In this document: positions 33,798 to 40,393 of the stretch, in pieces
Numbering within the stretch: the first letter of the stretch is position 1
Layout of the letters: every line of letters begins with the position of its first letter
DNA from: Clostridia bacterium
Lineage (GTDB): Bacteria > Bacillota > Clostridia > Oscillospirales > CAG-272
Direction of reading: 5' to 3'
Length of the DNA: 40,516 bases
Assembly: GCA_017481595.1 (NCBI GenBank)
Contig: JAFUOY010000034.1
Coordinates: 1 to 40,516 of the forward strand
Notes under the pieces: generated by a model
Seen by the model: the letters and a program-made list of their open reading frames with translations, nothing else
The model's database searches: none
Told to the model about the DNA's origin: nothing
Program-made: the position numbers and the translations under genes

Positions 33798-35009
33798 ATG
33801 AAAGCATACGAAAGATTTTTAAAATACGCAAAGATGTATACGACAAGCGACGAGCGAAGCGGAACACATCCGTCTTCCTCTATCCAATTTGACTTGGCGC
33901 ATTGTTTAGTTGATGAGCTGAAAAATATGGGAATATCTGCTGAGTGCGATGAATATTGCTACGTTTACGCAACCATCCCCGCTACCGAGGGCTGTGAGAA
34001 TGTGCCTGCTATTGGATTTATAGCGCATATGGACACATCTCCCGATTTTTGCGGAGAAAACGTTTCTCCCCGTATCATTGAAAATTATGATGGCGAGGAT
34101 GTGGAGTTGGGAGAAGGACGAGTTCTTAAGCGCGCCGATTTCCCCCATCTTGCGGAGCTTAAGGGAAGAACCTTGATCGTTACCGACGGAAAGACACTTC
34201 TTGGAGCTGACGACAAGGCGGGAATTGCCGAGATCATGACATTTGCGGATACGTTGATCAAGAATAAGCTGCCTCATGGAAAGATCTGTATTGCTTTTAC
34301 TCCCGACGAGGAGATAGGAGAGGGCGCGGATCATTTTGACGTAAAGCGCTTCGGAGCCGATTTTGCTTATACTGCAGACGGTGACGTAGAGGGCGGAATT
34401 GAATATGAAAATTTCAATGCCGCAGGCGCTACCTTTGAGATAAATGGCTTTAATATTCATCCGGGCTCTGCAAAGGATAAGATGGTCAACGCTTCCTTAA
34501 TAGCAATGGAGATAAATTCTCTTTTGCCCGCCGACGAAATACCGTCTAAAACTGAGGGTTATGAGGGATTCTTCCATTTGACAGACATGGAGGGATGCGT
34601 GGAGCGCGCGACTATCAGATATATCATTCGCGACCACTCCGCAGAATCATTTGCAAAGCGCTGTGAGTTGGCTCGTCAGATTGAAAAGCAGATCAATGAA
34701 GCCTACGGCGAGGGAACTGTTGTTCTTACACTTAAGGAACAGTACAGAAATATGGAAGAAAAGATCCGTCCCTGCTTCCACGTTGTGGAGACGGCAAAAC
34801 GCGCAATACTTGCGGCAGGACTTGAGCCCATCATCAAGCCCATCAGAGGAGGAACGGACGGCGCAAGACTTTCCTTTGAGGGTCTGCCCTGCCCCAATCT
34901 CGGTACGGGCGGCTATGCCTTCCACGGTCCGTATGAGCATATTACCGTTGAGGGAATGGATAAAGCGGTTGAGATCCTGCTCGGAATCGTCAGATTATAT
35001 CAGGAATAA
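33798..35009 (+). CDS. pepT: Peptidase T (aminotripeptidase)
   Basis: The 403-residue M20-family enzyme has the first zinc ligand region HMDTSPD at residues 77-83, LLGADDKAGIAEI at 134-146 (bridging D138) and the TPDEEIGEG segment at 168-176, which carries the catalytic glutamate E171. GGTDGARLSFEGLPCPNLGTGG near residues 350-370 and FHGPYEH near 375 complete the PepT pattern. It removes the N-terminal residue from tripeptides in the cytoplasm. GGAGA lies 6 bp before the ATG. It is monocistronic. Codon use resembles the neighbouring core genes. Confidence 0.95.
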   Translation: MKAYERFLKYAKMYTTSDERSGTHPSSSIQFDLAHCLVDELKNMGISAECDEYCYVYATIPATEGCENVPAIGFIAHMDTSPDFCGENVSPRIIENYDGEDVELGEGRVLKRADFPHLAELKGRTLIVTDGKTLLGADDKAGIAEIMTFADTLIKNKLPHGKICIAFTPDEEIGEGADHFDVKRFGADFAYTADGDVEGGIEYENFNAAGATFEINGFNIHPGSAKDKMVNASLIAMEINSLLPADEIPSKTEGYEGFFHLTDMEGCVERATIRYIIRDHSAESFAKRCELARQIEKQINEAYGEGTVVLTLKEQYRNMEEKIRPCFHVVETAKRAILAAGLEPIIKPIRGGTDGARLSFEGLPCPNLGTGGYAFHGPYEHITVEGMDKAVEILLGIVRLYQE

Positions 35010-35034
35010 CTGACAATCACCGTATAGCAAAAAA

Positions 35035-35053
35035 GGAGCAGAAAGCCTGCTCC
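35035..35053. repeat. Small hairpin downstream of pepT
   Basis: GGAGCAG / CTGCTCC with an AAAGC loop follows an A5 run. It lacks a T-run on the plus strand but on the minus strand is followed by T5, so it may act as a terminator for the GH30 gene. Confidence 0.5.
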
Positions 35054-35078
35054 AAATAAGAATTTACAGTAAAAAATA

Positions 35079-35117
35079 TCGAGTGTTCAACGCTTCATTG
35101 TGAACACTCGATTTTTT
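35079..35117. terminator. Bidirectional terminator between pepT and the GH30 gene
   Basis: TCGAGTGTTCA (35079-35089) pairs with TGAACACTCGA (35101-35111). An A-run precedes and T6 follows. Confidence 0.85.
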
Positions 35118-35126
35118 GTAATAGTT

Positions 35127-36509
35127 TTAATCCTTCAACCCTTCAAAGACAAAAGTGGAAACGGAATCAGGTAACACCTCTGCATAATACCATTCATCGT
35201 TTTCAAAAATTTGTATTTGCTGCTTTTCCTTATTTGAGTTAATTATGAAATAACAAACCGTACCGTCGGGATTTTTTATACAACTCACCTCAAGCGGAAT
35301 AGAATTGTTGTCGGGAAAGCCGAACATCCCGCTTTGCTTAGCCTCCTTTTCCACCGTCACTTCATATATTTCCGCGCCCCTTTGCATAAACATCGAAATA
35401 TGCTTAAAGGCTTTATATTGGCCGCTGTATGAAAGCTCACCGCTTACGCTGCTCCGAGTAACCAAGCCACCGCAAAAGAACGGTCCCACGTTTGGTCCGC
35501 CATATTCGTCTAACATTAAATTCCAACCTGTAAACGAGCTATATCTCGAGTTAAGCGCCTTGGATATCATAATTCCCCATTTACACCAGTCAGTCCCGTA
35601 GTTATCATATAAGCGAGGACCACCCTCTGTGAAATGCAGTGCTAAATCAGGATATGCCTTCCTTAAAGCAAGAGTTTCCTCTATTGCGCCGTCGTAGTAA
35701 TGGAAAGCGATTCCGTTGCAAGCGCTTGGAAGCTCCTTGTGTTCATCTAACATCCATTGCACACGTTTCCAACCGCTGAAATTATGATCAAACAACCAAA
35801 TTTTTACATCCAGATTATTTTGACGCAATTTTTGGCGCAATGAGATAACAAATTCCGCTTCAATGTCAGGATGCCATATACACGCGGGCATAAGTCCGTT
35901 TTGATTTGCTTCAGGCTCGTTTTGCGGTGTGAGGGCAGAAATTTTAATTCCGTATTTTGCATATTCCTTAATGAAACGGACGATATATTCCGCATAACAG
36001 TCAACAAACTCTCTGCGCATAAATCCTCCGCCTATATTTCCGCCTGTTTTCATCCATGCAGGCGGGCTCCACGGCGATGCATAGAGATAAAGCTCGGGAT
36101 TGATTTTTAAAATTTCCTTTATCATAGGAATTATATATGCTTCATCCTTCTCAACGGAAAAATACTTCAGCTCGGTATCACCCTCTACGTCATCGTAAGA
36201 ATATACCTGTGGTGAATAGTCACTTGATGCAATGGATAATCTTCCTATGCTAAGTCCCAATCCATCTTTTCCGTATATACTTTGCAAAAATGAGTCTCTT
36301 TGCTCCTTATCCATTTGCGCCAAATTGTAGCAAGAGCTTCCTGTTATGGCAACACCAAAGCCTAAAAAATCGCTGGAGACCACATCAGAAGCGCGTCTTA
36401 TTGCTCTTACACCGCACAACGGCTGTGAAGCAAACACAGGTCTTTCTAAAAATACCGATTGCGATAAAGAGTCTGTCCCTTTGACTGTAAAATATTGCGT
36501 AGCCTTCAT
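35127..36509 (-). CDS. GH30 glycoside hydrolase (glucosylceramidase/beta-glucosidase-like), cytoplasmic
   Basis: The 460-residue enzyme has GFGVAITGSSCYNL at about residues 50-63, ASPWSPPAWMKTGG near 144-157, the acid/base E198 in LTPQNEPEAN and the nucleophile E295 in LHFTEGGPR. Those segments define the GH30 family. Residues from about 390 onward form the usual side beta-sandwich. There is no signal peptide, so it acts on imported glycosides. Activity may be beta-1,6- or beta-1,3-glucosidase, beta-xylosidase or glucosylceramidase; sequence alone does not decide. It is monocistronic, with two possible promoters and a palindrome upstream. Confidence 0.9.
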   Translation of the reverse strand: MKATQYFTVKGTDSLSQSVFLERPVFASQPLCGVRAIRRASDVVSSDFLGFGVAITGSSCYNLAQMDKEQRDSFLQSIYGKDGLGLSIGRLSIASSDYSPQVYSYDDVEGDTELKYFSVEKDEAYIIPMIKEILKINPELYLYASPWSPPAWMKTGGNIGGGFMRREFVDCYAEYIVRFIKEYAKYGIKISALTPQNEPEANQNGLMPACIWHPDIEAEFVISLRQKLRQNNLDVKIWLFDHNFSGWKRVQWMLDEHKELPSACNGIAFHYYDGAIEETLALRKAYPDLALHFTEGGPRLYDNYGTDWCKWGIMISKALNSRYSSFTGWNLMLDEYGGPNVGPFFCGGLVTRSSVSGELSYSGQYKAFKHISMFMQRGAEIYEVTVEKEAKQSGMFGFPDNNSIPLEVSCIKNPDGTVCYFIINSNKEKQQIQIFENDEWYYAEVLPDSVSTFVFEGLKD

Positions 36510-36556
36510 TTCTCTCCTCCAGCCGTTTTGCTTTTATGATTGATGTGTATAAGCAT

Positions 36557-36585
36557 ATTATATATGGCTAATCTCAAAATGTAAA
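36557..36585 (-). promoter_or_regulatory. Proximal promoter of the GH30 gene
   Basis: TTTACA and TATAAT are 17 bp apart on the minus strand, about 48 bp upstream of the start. Confidence 0.65.
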
Positions 36586-36641
36586 TAATCTTTTATTTTG
36601 TTGCACATTTTGATAACTTTTATCGCAAGATCGGTTGATAA

Positions 36642-36658
36642 ATTCCAAAGTTTGGAAT
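36642..36658. promoter_or_regulatory. Perfect 17-bp palindrome upstream of the GH30 gene (candidate operator)
   Basis: ATTCCAAA-G-TTTGGAAT lies about 57 bp upstream of the proximal -35 and downstream of the distal promoter. Size and symmetry suit a dimeric sugar-responsive regulator, which is inference. No regulator gene adjoins it. Confidence 0.5.
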
Positions 36659-36688
36659 CTGCCACAATAACACCGCCTTTCTGAAGAT

Positions 36689-36717
36689 ATAATAGCATAA
36701 ATTTGCAAGATTTTCAA
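36689..36717 (-). promoter_or_regulatory. Distal promoter of the GH30 gene
   Basis: TTGAAA and TATTAT are 17 bp apart on the minus strand. The -35 directly abuts the first linker of palindromic array 2 at 36718. Confidence 0.5.
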
Positions 36718-36923
36718 GTGAAATATTCGGCGTTGCCGAATGTGAAATAATGTGCTAACGCACATTGTGAAATATTGCTCCCTATGGTCACAATGTGAAA
36801 TATTGCTCCCTATGGTCACAATGTGAAATGAAATTTGCCCACATTCGCGTCAGCGAATATTTCACATTTGCAATGCAAATATTTCACAGCGAAGCTATTT
36901 CACTTACCCGCAGGGCAAATTTC
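36718..36923. repeat. Palindromic array 2: variable hairpins with GTGAAAT/ATTTCAC linkers
   Basis: The linker GTGAAAT occurs at 36718, 36742, 36767, 36795 and 36823, and its reverse complement ATTTCAC at 36859, 36881 and 36897. Between them lie hairpins ATTCGGC-GTT-GCCGAAT (36725), AATGTGC-TAAC-GCACATT (36749), ATTCGC-GTCA-GCGAAT (36843), ATTTGC-AAT-GCAAAT (36866) and AGC-GAA-GCT (36888). A 28-bp unit is repeated exactly in tandem (36767-36794 and 36795-36822). An outer pair GAAATTTGCCC (36830-36840) and GGGCAAATTTC (36913-36923) encloses the reversed half. No credible coding frame exists. Confidence 0.9.
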
Positions 36924-36926
36924 GTT

Positions 36927-36967
36927 AAAAAAAGGCACCTTTGTCGGTAGACAAAAGTGACTTTTTT
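36927..36967. terminator. Terminator-like hairpin bordering palindromic array 2
   Basis: Arms at 36927-36945 and 36950-36967 pair imperfectly, with A7 and T6 ends. The loop-side GGTAGACAAAAGT is identical to that in the tmRNA terminator at 20961-20973. Beyond it the sequence is CA-TGGTGC, matching the offset at which tmRNA has its CCA end, but I cannot identify a tRNA here. Confidence 0.6.
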
Positions 36968-37049
36968 CATGGTGCACCACTTTGAGTCAAAGTTGAACCA
37001 TCGACTTAGACTCTTTTTTATTGGAATTTGCATATGTTCATGCAAAAAG

Positions 37050-37080
37050 GGTGGGACACCAAATCCCACCATGATTTTAT
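37050..37080. terminator. Hairpin downstream of the DUF952/GNAT operon
   Basis: GGTGGGA / TCCCACC (37050-37056 with 37064-37070) is preceded by A5 and followed by a T-rich stretch. It is about 95 bp beyond the DUF952 stop. I see no other gene between 36968 and 37165. Confidence 0.5.
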
Positions 37081-37165
37081 TTGTATTGGAATTGATTTCA
37101 ACCCTCCCAATTGAAGAAAGATTCATAGTCTTTGATGTAAGATTAACGTAAATCAAAAATAGTAC

Positions 37166-37510
37166 TTATCTTTTTAGTTCTTCATTTGGTATCCATTCCT
37201 TTGTATCACTCCAAAGGTGTGGAAGAACGTCAACAATAGCGTTTTTATTGAGAAGTCCGTATATGTGAGGGAAAGCAACGCCACCATTTCTTAAATCTTC
37301 CCAAACAATTTTTGGTGTAACCTTGCTTGTATCAATGACAAGAAGCACCATTTCATCCGCTTCGTTTTTGAAATTAGGTGCTACAAGATGATATGTATCT
37401 ATATCAGAACAATGAATAAAACCAAATTTTTCAAGAGAAGCTTCGCCATAAAAATCTTTATTTTTATATGTGTTCCAAAGTGTTTTAGTTAGTGCATGTA
37501 AAATTATCAT
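37166..37510 (-). CDS. DUF952 family protein
   Basis: The 114-residue protein matches what I know of DUF952: a short N-terminal beta strand followed by FIHCSD (residues 31-36), and FPHIYGLLNKNAIVDV near the C-terminus, where most members have a YPHIYGPLN-type block. Function is not established. It starts 20 bp after the GNAT gene, so they form an operon. The pair is A+T-richer than the core genes in this window, in line with horizontal transfer, though this is a visual impression. Confidence 0.85.
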   Translation of the reverse strand: MIILHALTKTLWNTYKNKDFYGEASLEKFGFIHCSDIDTYHLVAPNFKNEADEMVLLVIDTSKVTPKIVWEDLRNGGVAFPHIYGLLNKNAIVDVLPHLWSDTKEWIPNEELKR

Positions 37511-37530
37511 ATTGTACCTCCTATGTGTAA

Positions 37531-38283
37531 TTATATAAGCAAATACGCACCCTTAAACTTGAAGCCACACGCTTTGGCTGTGTTTACAGATGCAATGTTG
37601 GATTTTACGCAACTATAACAATAAATTACATCTTTTTCCGTTGCGCAAACAGAAGAAAGCAATCGTTTTGCGTAGCCTTTATTTCTATACTTTCTGTTCA
37701 CAAATATATTTATTGTGGACAATTTTAAATCGTCTTCTAAAAAAGACTGTGCAAAACCTATCAATACGCCATTTTCAAACAGCCCAAGATTTACAACTTT
37801 AGAATCATTAATGTAGTTTTTATAGTTAAGCAGAAATTCTTCCGATATGTCTTTCCCAATGTTATTGTCTTCAGAATCTATTTCACAACATTCTTCAATA
37901 TACTTGGCATCTTCGATTGTTAAATTCCGAACTGATGAATCATTATACGCCATATAGCCACGAGCAAATTTAAAAGAGCCGTTTTTATTTGCCAATTCTT
38001 CGGGAACGCAATTCCAAGTAAACACCATAAGCATTTCAGAATCAACACTTATCAACATCTTAACCGTTTGAATTGCAGAAATGATATCGGATTTTTCGTT
38101 CAATGCGTGTATATGCCAAATTGTATTATTTTTAACTACAAGACATTCGTTTGTGTAATAGGTATCAATATCAATTAAACCTGAAAAATTATCATAGTAT
38201 ATAGTTATCTGCTCTTGCGCAACATATTTAGCTTCGGATGCGTAAATAATGTTTTTTGCTTCGTCAATGGAAATTTTATCCAC
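37531..38283 (-). CDS. GNAT family N-acetyltransferase
   Basis: The 250-residue protein has a C-terminal GNAT domain with the acetyl-CoA motif A region INIFVNRKYRNKGYAKRLL at about residues 190-208 and a typical final VNTAKACGFKFKGAYLLI. The first 120 residues resemble no domain I know. The start is a GTG: AAAGGTGGG lies 7 bp upstream. Substrate is unknown. It leads a two-gene unit with DUF952 from a good promoter. Membership in an accessory region beside tRNA-Leu is suggestive of recent acquisition. Confidence 0.85.
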   Translation of the reverse strand: MDKISIDEAKNIIYASEAKYVAQEQITIYYDNFSGLIDIDTYYTNECLVVKNNTIWHIHALNEKSDIISAIQTVKMLISVDSEMLMVFTWNCVPEELANKNGSFKFARGYMAYNDSSVRNLTIEDAKYIEECCEIDSEDNNIGKDISEEFLLNYKNYINDSKVVNLGLFENGVLIGFAQSFLEDDLKLSTINIFVNRKYRNKGYAKRLLSSVCATEKDVIYCYSCVKSNIASVNTAKACGFKFKGAYLLI

Positions 38284-38317
38284 TAATTATCCCACCTTTA
38301 ATTCAAATATCAGTATG

Positions 38318-38346
38318 ATTATACCATAAGTGAAAAATGAATACAA
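38318..38346 (-). promoter_or_regulatory. Promoter of the GNAT-DUF952 operon
   Basis: TTGTAT and TATAAT are 17 bp apart on the minus strand, about 35 bp upstream of the GTG start. Confidence 0.65.
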
Positions 38347-38555
38347 CAGTTTAAAGTGAGAAATAAATTCTCATTATGGTTGAGTAAAAATGATAATTCG
38401 TGTCGCAAGGATGCACAGTTGTCGTTGCCGCATCCCACTACCCTCGACGGAGTTCGGTTAGGATAATATAATTATCGGCTATTTATTCCACGGAACAATT
38501 GATAAGAGCCTCGTAGGAATGTGGATAAAAGGCGTAAAGTCGCCACCCTTATAAA
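38347..38555. other. Non-coding spacer beside the tRNA-Leu locus
   Basis: No credible gene lies here. A frame beginning with many prolines and histidines runs through 38479-38748 on the minus strand, but it crosses two terminators and the duplicated tRNA end, so I treat it as spurious. G+C is uneven and short inverted repeats occur. I recognise nothing further. Confidence 0.5.
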
Positions 38556-38589
38556 CCAAATCAACCCGACAAACGTCGGGTTGATTTGG
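38556..38589. terminator. 15-bp hairpin next to the duplicated tRNA-Leu 3' end
   Basis: CCAAATCAACCCGAC pairs with GTCGGGTTGATTTGG around AAAC. On the minus strand it follows the duplicated tRNA end directly, just as the real tRNA terminator follows the real end, so end-plus-hairpin seems to be duplicated as a unit, though hairpin sequences differ. Confidence 0.7.
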
Positions 38590-38590
38590 T

Positions 38591-38609
38591 TGGTGCGGAT
38601 GACAGGACT
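38591..38609 (-). repeat. Duplicate of the tRNA-Leu 3' end
   Basis: TGGTGCGGATGACAGGACT at 38591-38609 is identical to 38760-38778, the CCA end, acceptor strand and part of the T-arm of tRNA-Leu. The two copies lie 169 bp apart in the same orientation. Such direct repeats normally mark attachment sites of tRNA-targeting elements. No integrase gene is present. Confidence 0.8.
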
Positions 38610-38721
38610 CCGACTCGCTACGCGTCGCTGGATAATTCGTTTTAGCCAATCGCACTGCGCGAGGCTTGTGTTCTTGGAAACTCATTATTGAACCTCGGTT
38701 CGCGTCCTTTTTATTATCACA

Positions 38722-38762
38722 CCAAAAGAAAAAGGGTGGACGAGCCACCCTTTTTCTTTTGG
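38722..38762 (-). terminator. Terminator of tRNA-Leu
   Basis: An 18-bp perfect stem (38722-38739 with 38745-38762), core AAAAAGGGTGG, with loop ACGAG. The right arm includes the CCA end of the tRNA, so terminator and mature 3' end overlap by three bases. Confidence 0.9.
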
Positions 38763-38843
38763 TGCGGATGACAGGACTTGAACCTGCACATCGGAGATAC
38801 CAGATCCTAAGTCTGGCGCGTCTGCCAATTCCGCCACATCCGC
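38760..38843 (-). tRNA. tRNA-Leu (anticodon UAG)
   Basis: The 84-nt tRNA including encoded CCA has acceptor strands GCGGATG and CATCCGC, a D-arm with GGCAGA, anticodon stem CCAGA / TCTGG with loop CTTAGGA (anticodon TAG), a long class II variable arm and T-arm with GTTCAAGTC. The long variable arm and the anticodon identify leucine. A TTGACA-17-TATTAT promoter lies just upstream. Confidence 0.97.
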
Positions 38844-38860
38844 TTATTTCGTACCACTAT

Positions 38861-38889
38861 ATAATACTATAAAATTGTCTGTTTGTCAA
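38861..38889 (-). promoter_or_regulatory. Promoter of tRNA-Leu
   Basis: TTGACA and TATTAT are 17 bp apart on the minus strand, about 18 bp before the mature 5' end. Confidence 0.75.
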
Positions 38890-38969
38890 GATGAATTTAA
38901 AAAGCGAAGATAATTCTCTGAATACATCGGCCCATTTACTGTCTATTTGCTTTTATGGTCATATAGCTA

Positions 38970-38998
38970 TTGCTTTTTCCAAAGGTCTTTAGTATAAT
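38970..38998 (+). promoter_or_regulatory. Promoter of the 39036 gene
   Basis: TTGCTT and TATAAT are 17 bp apart, about 37 bp upstream of the start. Confidence 0.6.
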
Positions 38999-39035
38999 AT
39001 AGTTGAATAAATAGTTTTTTAAAACAAGGTGAACT

Positions 39036-39785
39036 ATGAAAATAACAAAATTCTATAACCCCGAAATACCGTATAGCCTTCACGATATGAACGTGATCGA
39101 ATTTGAGATAAGCGGCGACAACCTCATAATGAGAACTCAATCCGGTATGGTGAGAACCGCGCCGAACTTCGATCAAGTGGACGGATACCTCGAATTTCTC
39201 GATGTGAATTGGAAATATTGCTATGCTACCGTGTGTGAAGGATACTACGGTAATCTCGGCACTTATGAGGGCAAGACATTTAAGAAAATGTATCTCAAGG
39301 ATTTTATTGCCGAGTTTCAGAACGCAGGCTTCTCCATCACGGACGAATTCTACGGTCAAGACCGTGCCCTCTATACGGGATATTTCCACAAGGGCGGTAT
39401 TATGGGCGAGTGTACCATTGAGATATACCATAACAATATTGTGTTCTATGAGCAGACCGATGACACCCGTGAAATGAAAGAGGTCGTATTGAGTGCAGAT
39501 GGAGATCTGTCACTATATTTAGTGCCTGCCGACGTTGCGGATAATCTCGCTACGGTTGCAAATGAGTTTGCATCGGGCTACGTATGGCACGGTGAGAAAA
39601 GCGGTAAGTTCTTGCAGCTCTGCGGAGAACAGTACGGCGCGGTGTTTGATGAAACGGATTTTATCGAATATCTGAACACGGTACTGTATCCCGATAAGCC
39701 GTCTAAAAAGCTCAAAACTTTCAAGGCGTCCGATGACGAGGACGTGCCGGAGGAATATCGGAAATATCCGTACTATAACTTTTAA
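39036..39785 (+). CDS. Hypothetical protein, cytoplasmic
   Basis: The 249-residue protein is acidic, has no signal or membrane segment, and starts MKITKFYNPEIPYSLHDMNV with an AAGGTGA SD sequence. The N-terminal half has alternating strands (VIEFEISGDNLIMRT, then DGYLEFLDVNWKYCYATV) and the middle has a second set (GECTIEIYHNNIVFYE), suggesting two related beta-rich modules. I do not recognise a family. Such proteins are common beside polymorphic-toxin immunity genes, but there is no toxin here, so I offer no function. It is the first gene of a plus-strand group that runs to the right edge. Confidence 0.75.
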   Translation: MKITKFYNPEIPYSLHDMNVIEFEISGDNLIMRTQSGMVRTAPNFDQVDGYLEFLDVNWKYCYATVCEGYYGNLGTYEGKTFKKMYLKDFIAEFQNAGFSITDEFYGQDRALYTGYFHKGGIMGECTIEIYHNNIVFYEQTDDTREMKEVVLSADGDLSLYLVPADVADNLATVANEFASGYVWHGEKSGKFLQLCGEQYGAVFDETDFIEYLNTVLYPDKPSKKLKTFKASDDEDVPEEYRKYPYYNF

Positions 39786-39796
39786 GGAAGTTCACT

Positions 39797-39829
39797 ATGA
39801 AAAAGAAAAAATCATTTAAAGTGAGGTAA
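39797..39829 (+). CDS. Ten-residue Lys-rich mini-ORF between two genes
   Basis: ATG AAA AAG AAA AAA TCA TTT AAA GTG AGG TAA encodes MKKKKSFKVR. AAGGAAG lies 6 bp before its ATG, and its stop is 8 bp before the next start at 39838, whose own SD sequence is weak. It may be a leader peptide coupling translation, or a remnant of a deleted gene. Translation is not demonstrated. Confidence 0.4.
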   Translation: MKKKKSFKVR

Positions 39830-39837
39830 GCGGTATA

Positions 39838-40362
39838 ATGACAAACTTTGAGAAAAAAGAGTTGTTAGAAAATACGCTTAGAAAGCAGCTAATCAAAAAA
39901 CGCATCATACAAGCCTTTGTTTTCTTTGGCTTTCTCGCTATCGGTATTCTGTTTTGGGCATTAAGAGAAGCAAGTAAAGAGGTAATCGTTCACGGTGATG
40001 AGTTTTTGAATGGTGCATTTGCGTGGGAAACGGTTAAGTATAATGAGAACTATGTTGTAGGAATGATAATCGGCTTTGTCGGTGCCTCAATGGCGATGGT
40101 GTTCTTGTTGACCGATATGATTTTTTGCAGGTTTGATACGGCAGAAGCCAACGGTCATTACATAACTGCTTATCGTGAGATGACCAAAAACGTAGTCTAT
40201 GTAAATGGCGAAGAAAAGGACAGCGTAGGTATATTTAGCTTTACATACGTATTGGAAACCAAATTGCCCGATGGCGTTAAAATTAGTGTGACGTTTGCCC
40301 GAGGTGCTTTTCTGCTTGCTCACATAACATTTTCTGATAATAACCCATCGGTAGATCTATAA
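39838..40362 (+). CDS. Hypothetical membrane protein with two transmembrane helices
   Basis: The 174-residue protein has helices at about residues 24-42 (AFVFFGFLAIGILFWAL) and 73-93 (VVGMIIGFVGASMAMVFLLT). A short extracytoplasmic loop and a cytoplasmic C-terminal beta-rich part with YVNGEEKDS are the other visible pieces. I know no family. The start is followed by charged residues and is preceded by only a weak SD sequence, but by the mini-ORF stop. It is likely cotranscribed with the gene at 39036 and followed, 31 bp later, by a zinc-ribbon gene. Confidence 0.7.
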   Translation: MTNFEKKELLENTLRKQLIKKRIIQAFVFFGFLAIGILFWALREASKEVIVHGDEFLNGAFAWETVKYNENYVVGMIIGFVGASMAMVFLLTDMIFCRFDTAEANGHYITAYREMTKNVVYVNGEEKDSVGIFSFTYVLETKLPDGVKISVTFARGAFLLAHITFSDNNPSVDL

Positions 40363-40393
40363 GATTATTTTGATTTTGCAAGGAGAATACAAA

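Noticed and set aside
36884-37156. 90-codon minus-strand ORF beside array 2
   Set aside because: It reads through the terminator-like hairpin and the array edge, so it is not a credible gene.
38479-38748. Minus-strand 89-codon ORF across the tRNA-Leu flank
   Set aside because: It runs through two hairpins and the duplicated tRNA end, with Pro/His/Ser-rich low-complexity composition and no SD sequence. It is treated as non-coding.
38666-38872. Plus-strand ORF containing MTGLEPAHRRYQ
   Set aside because: It is the antisense reading of tRNA-Leu, a well-known source of spurious proteins.
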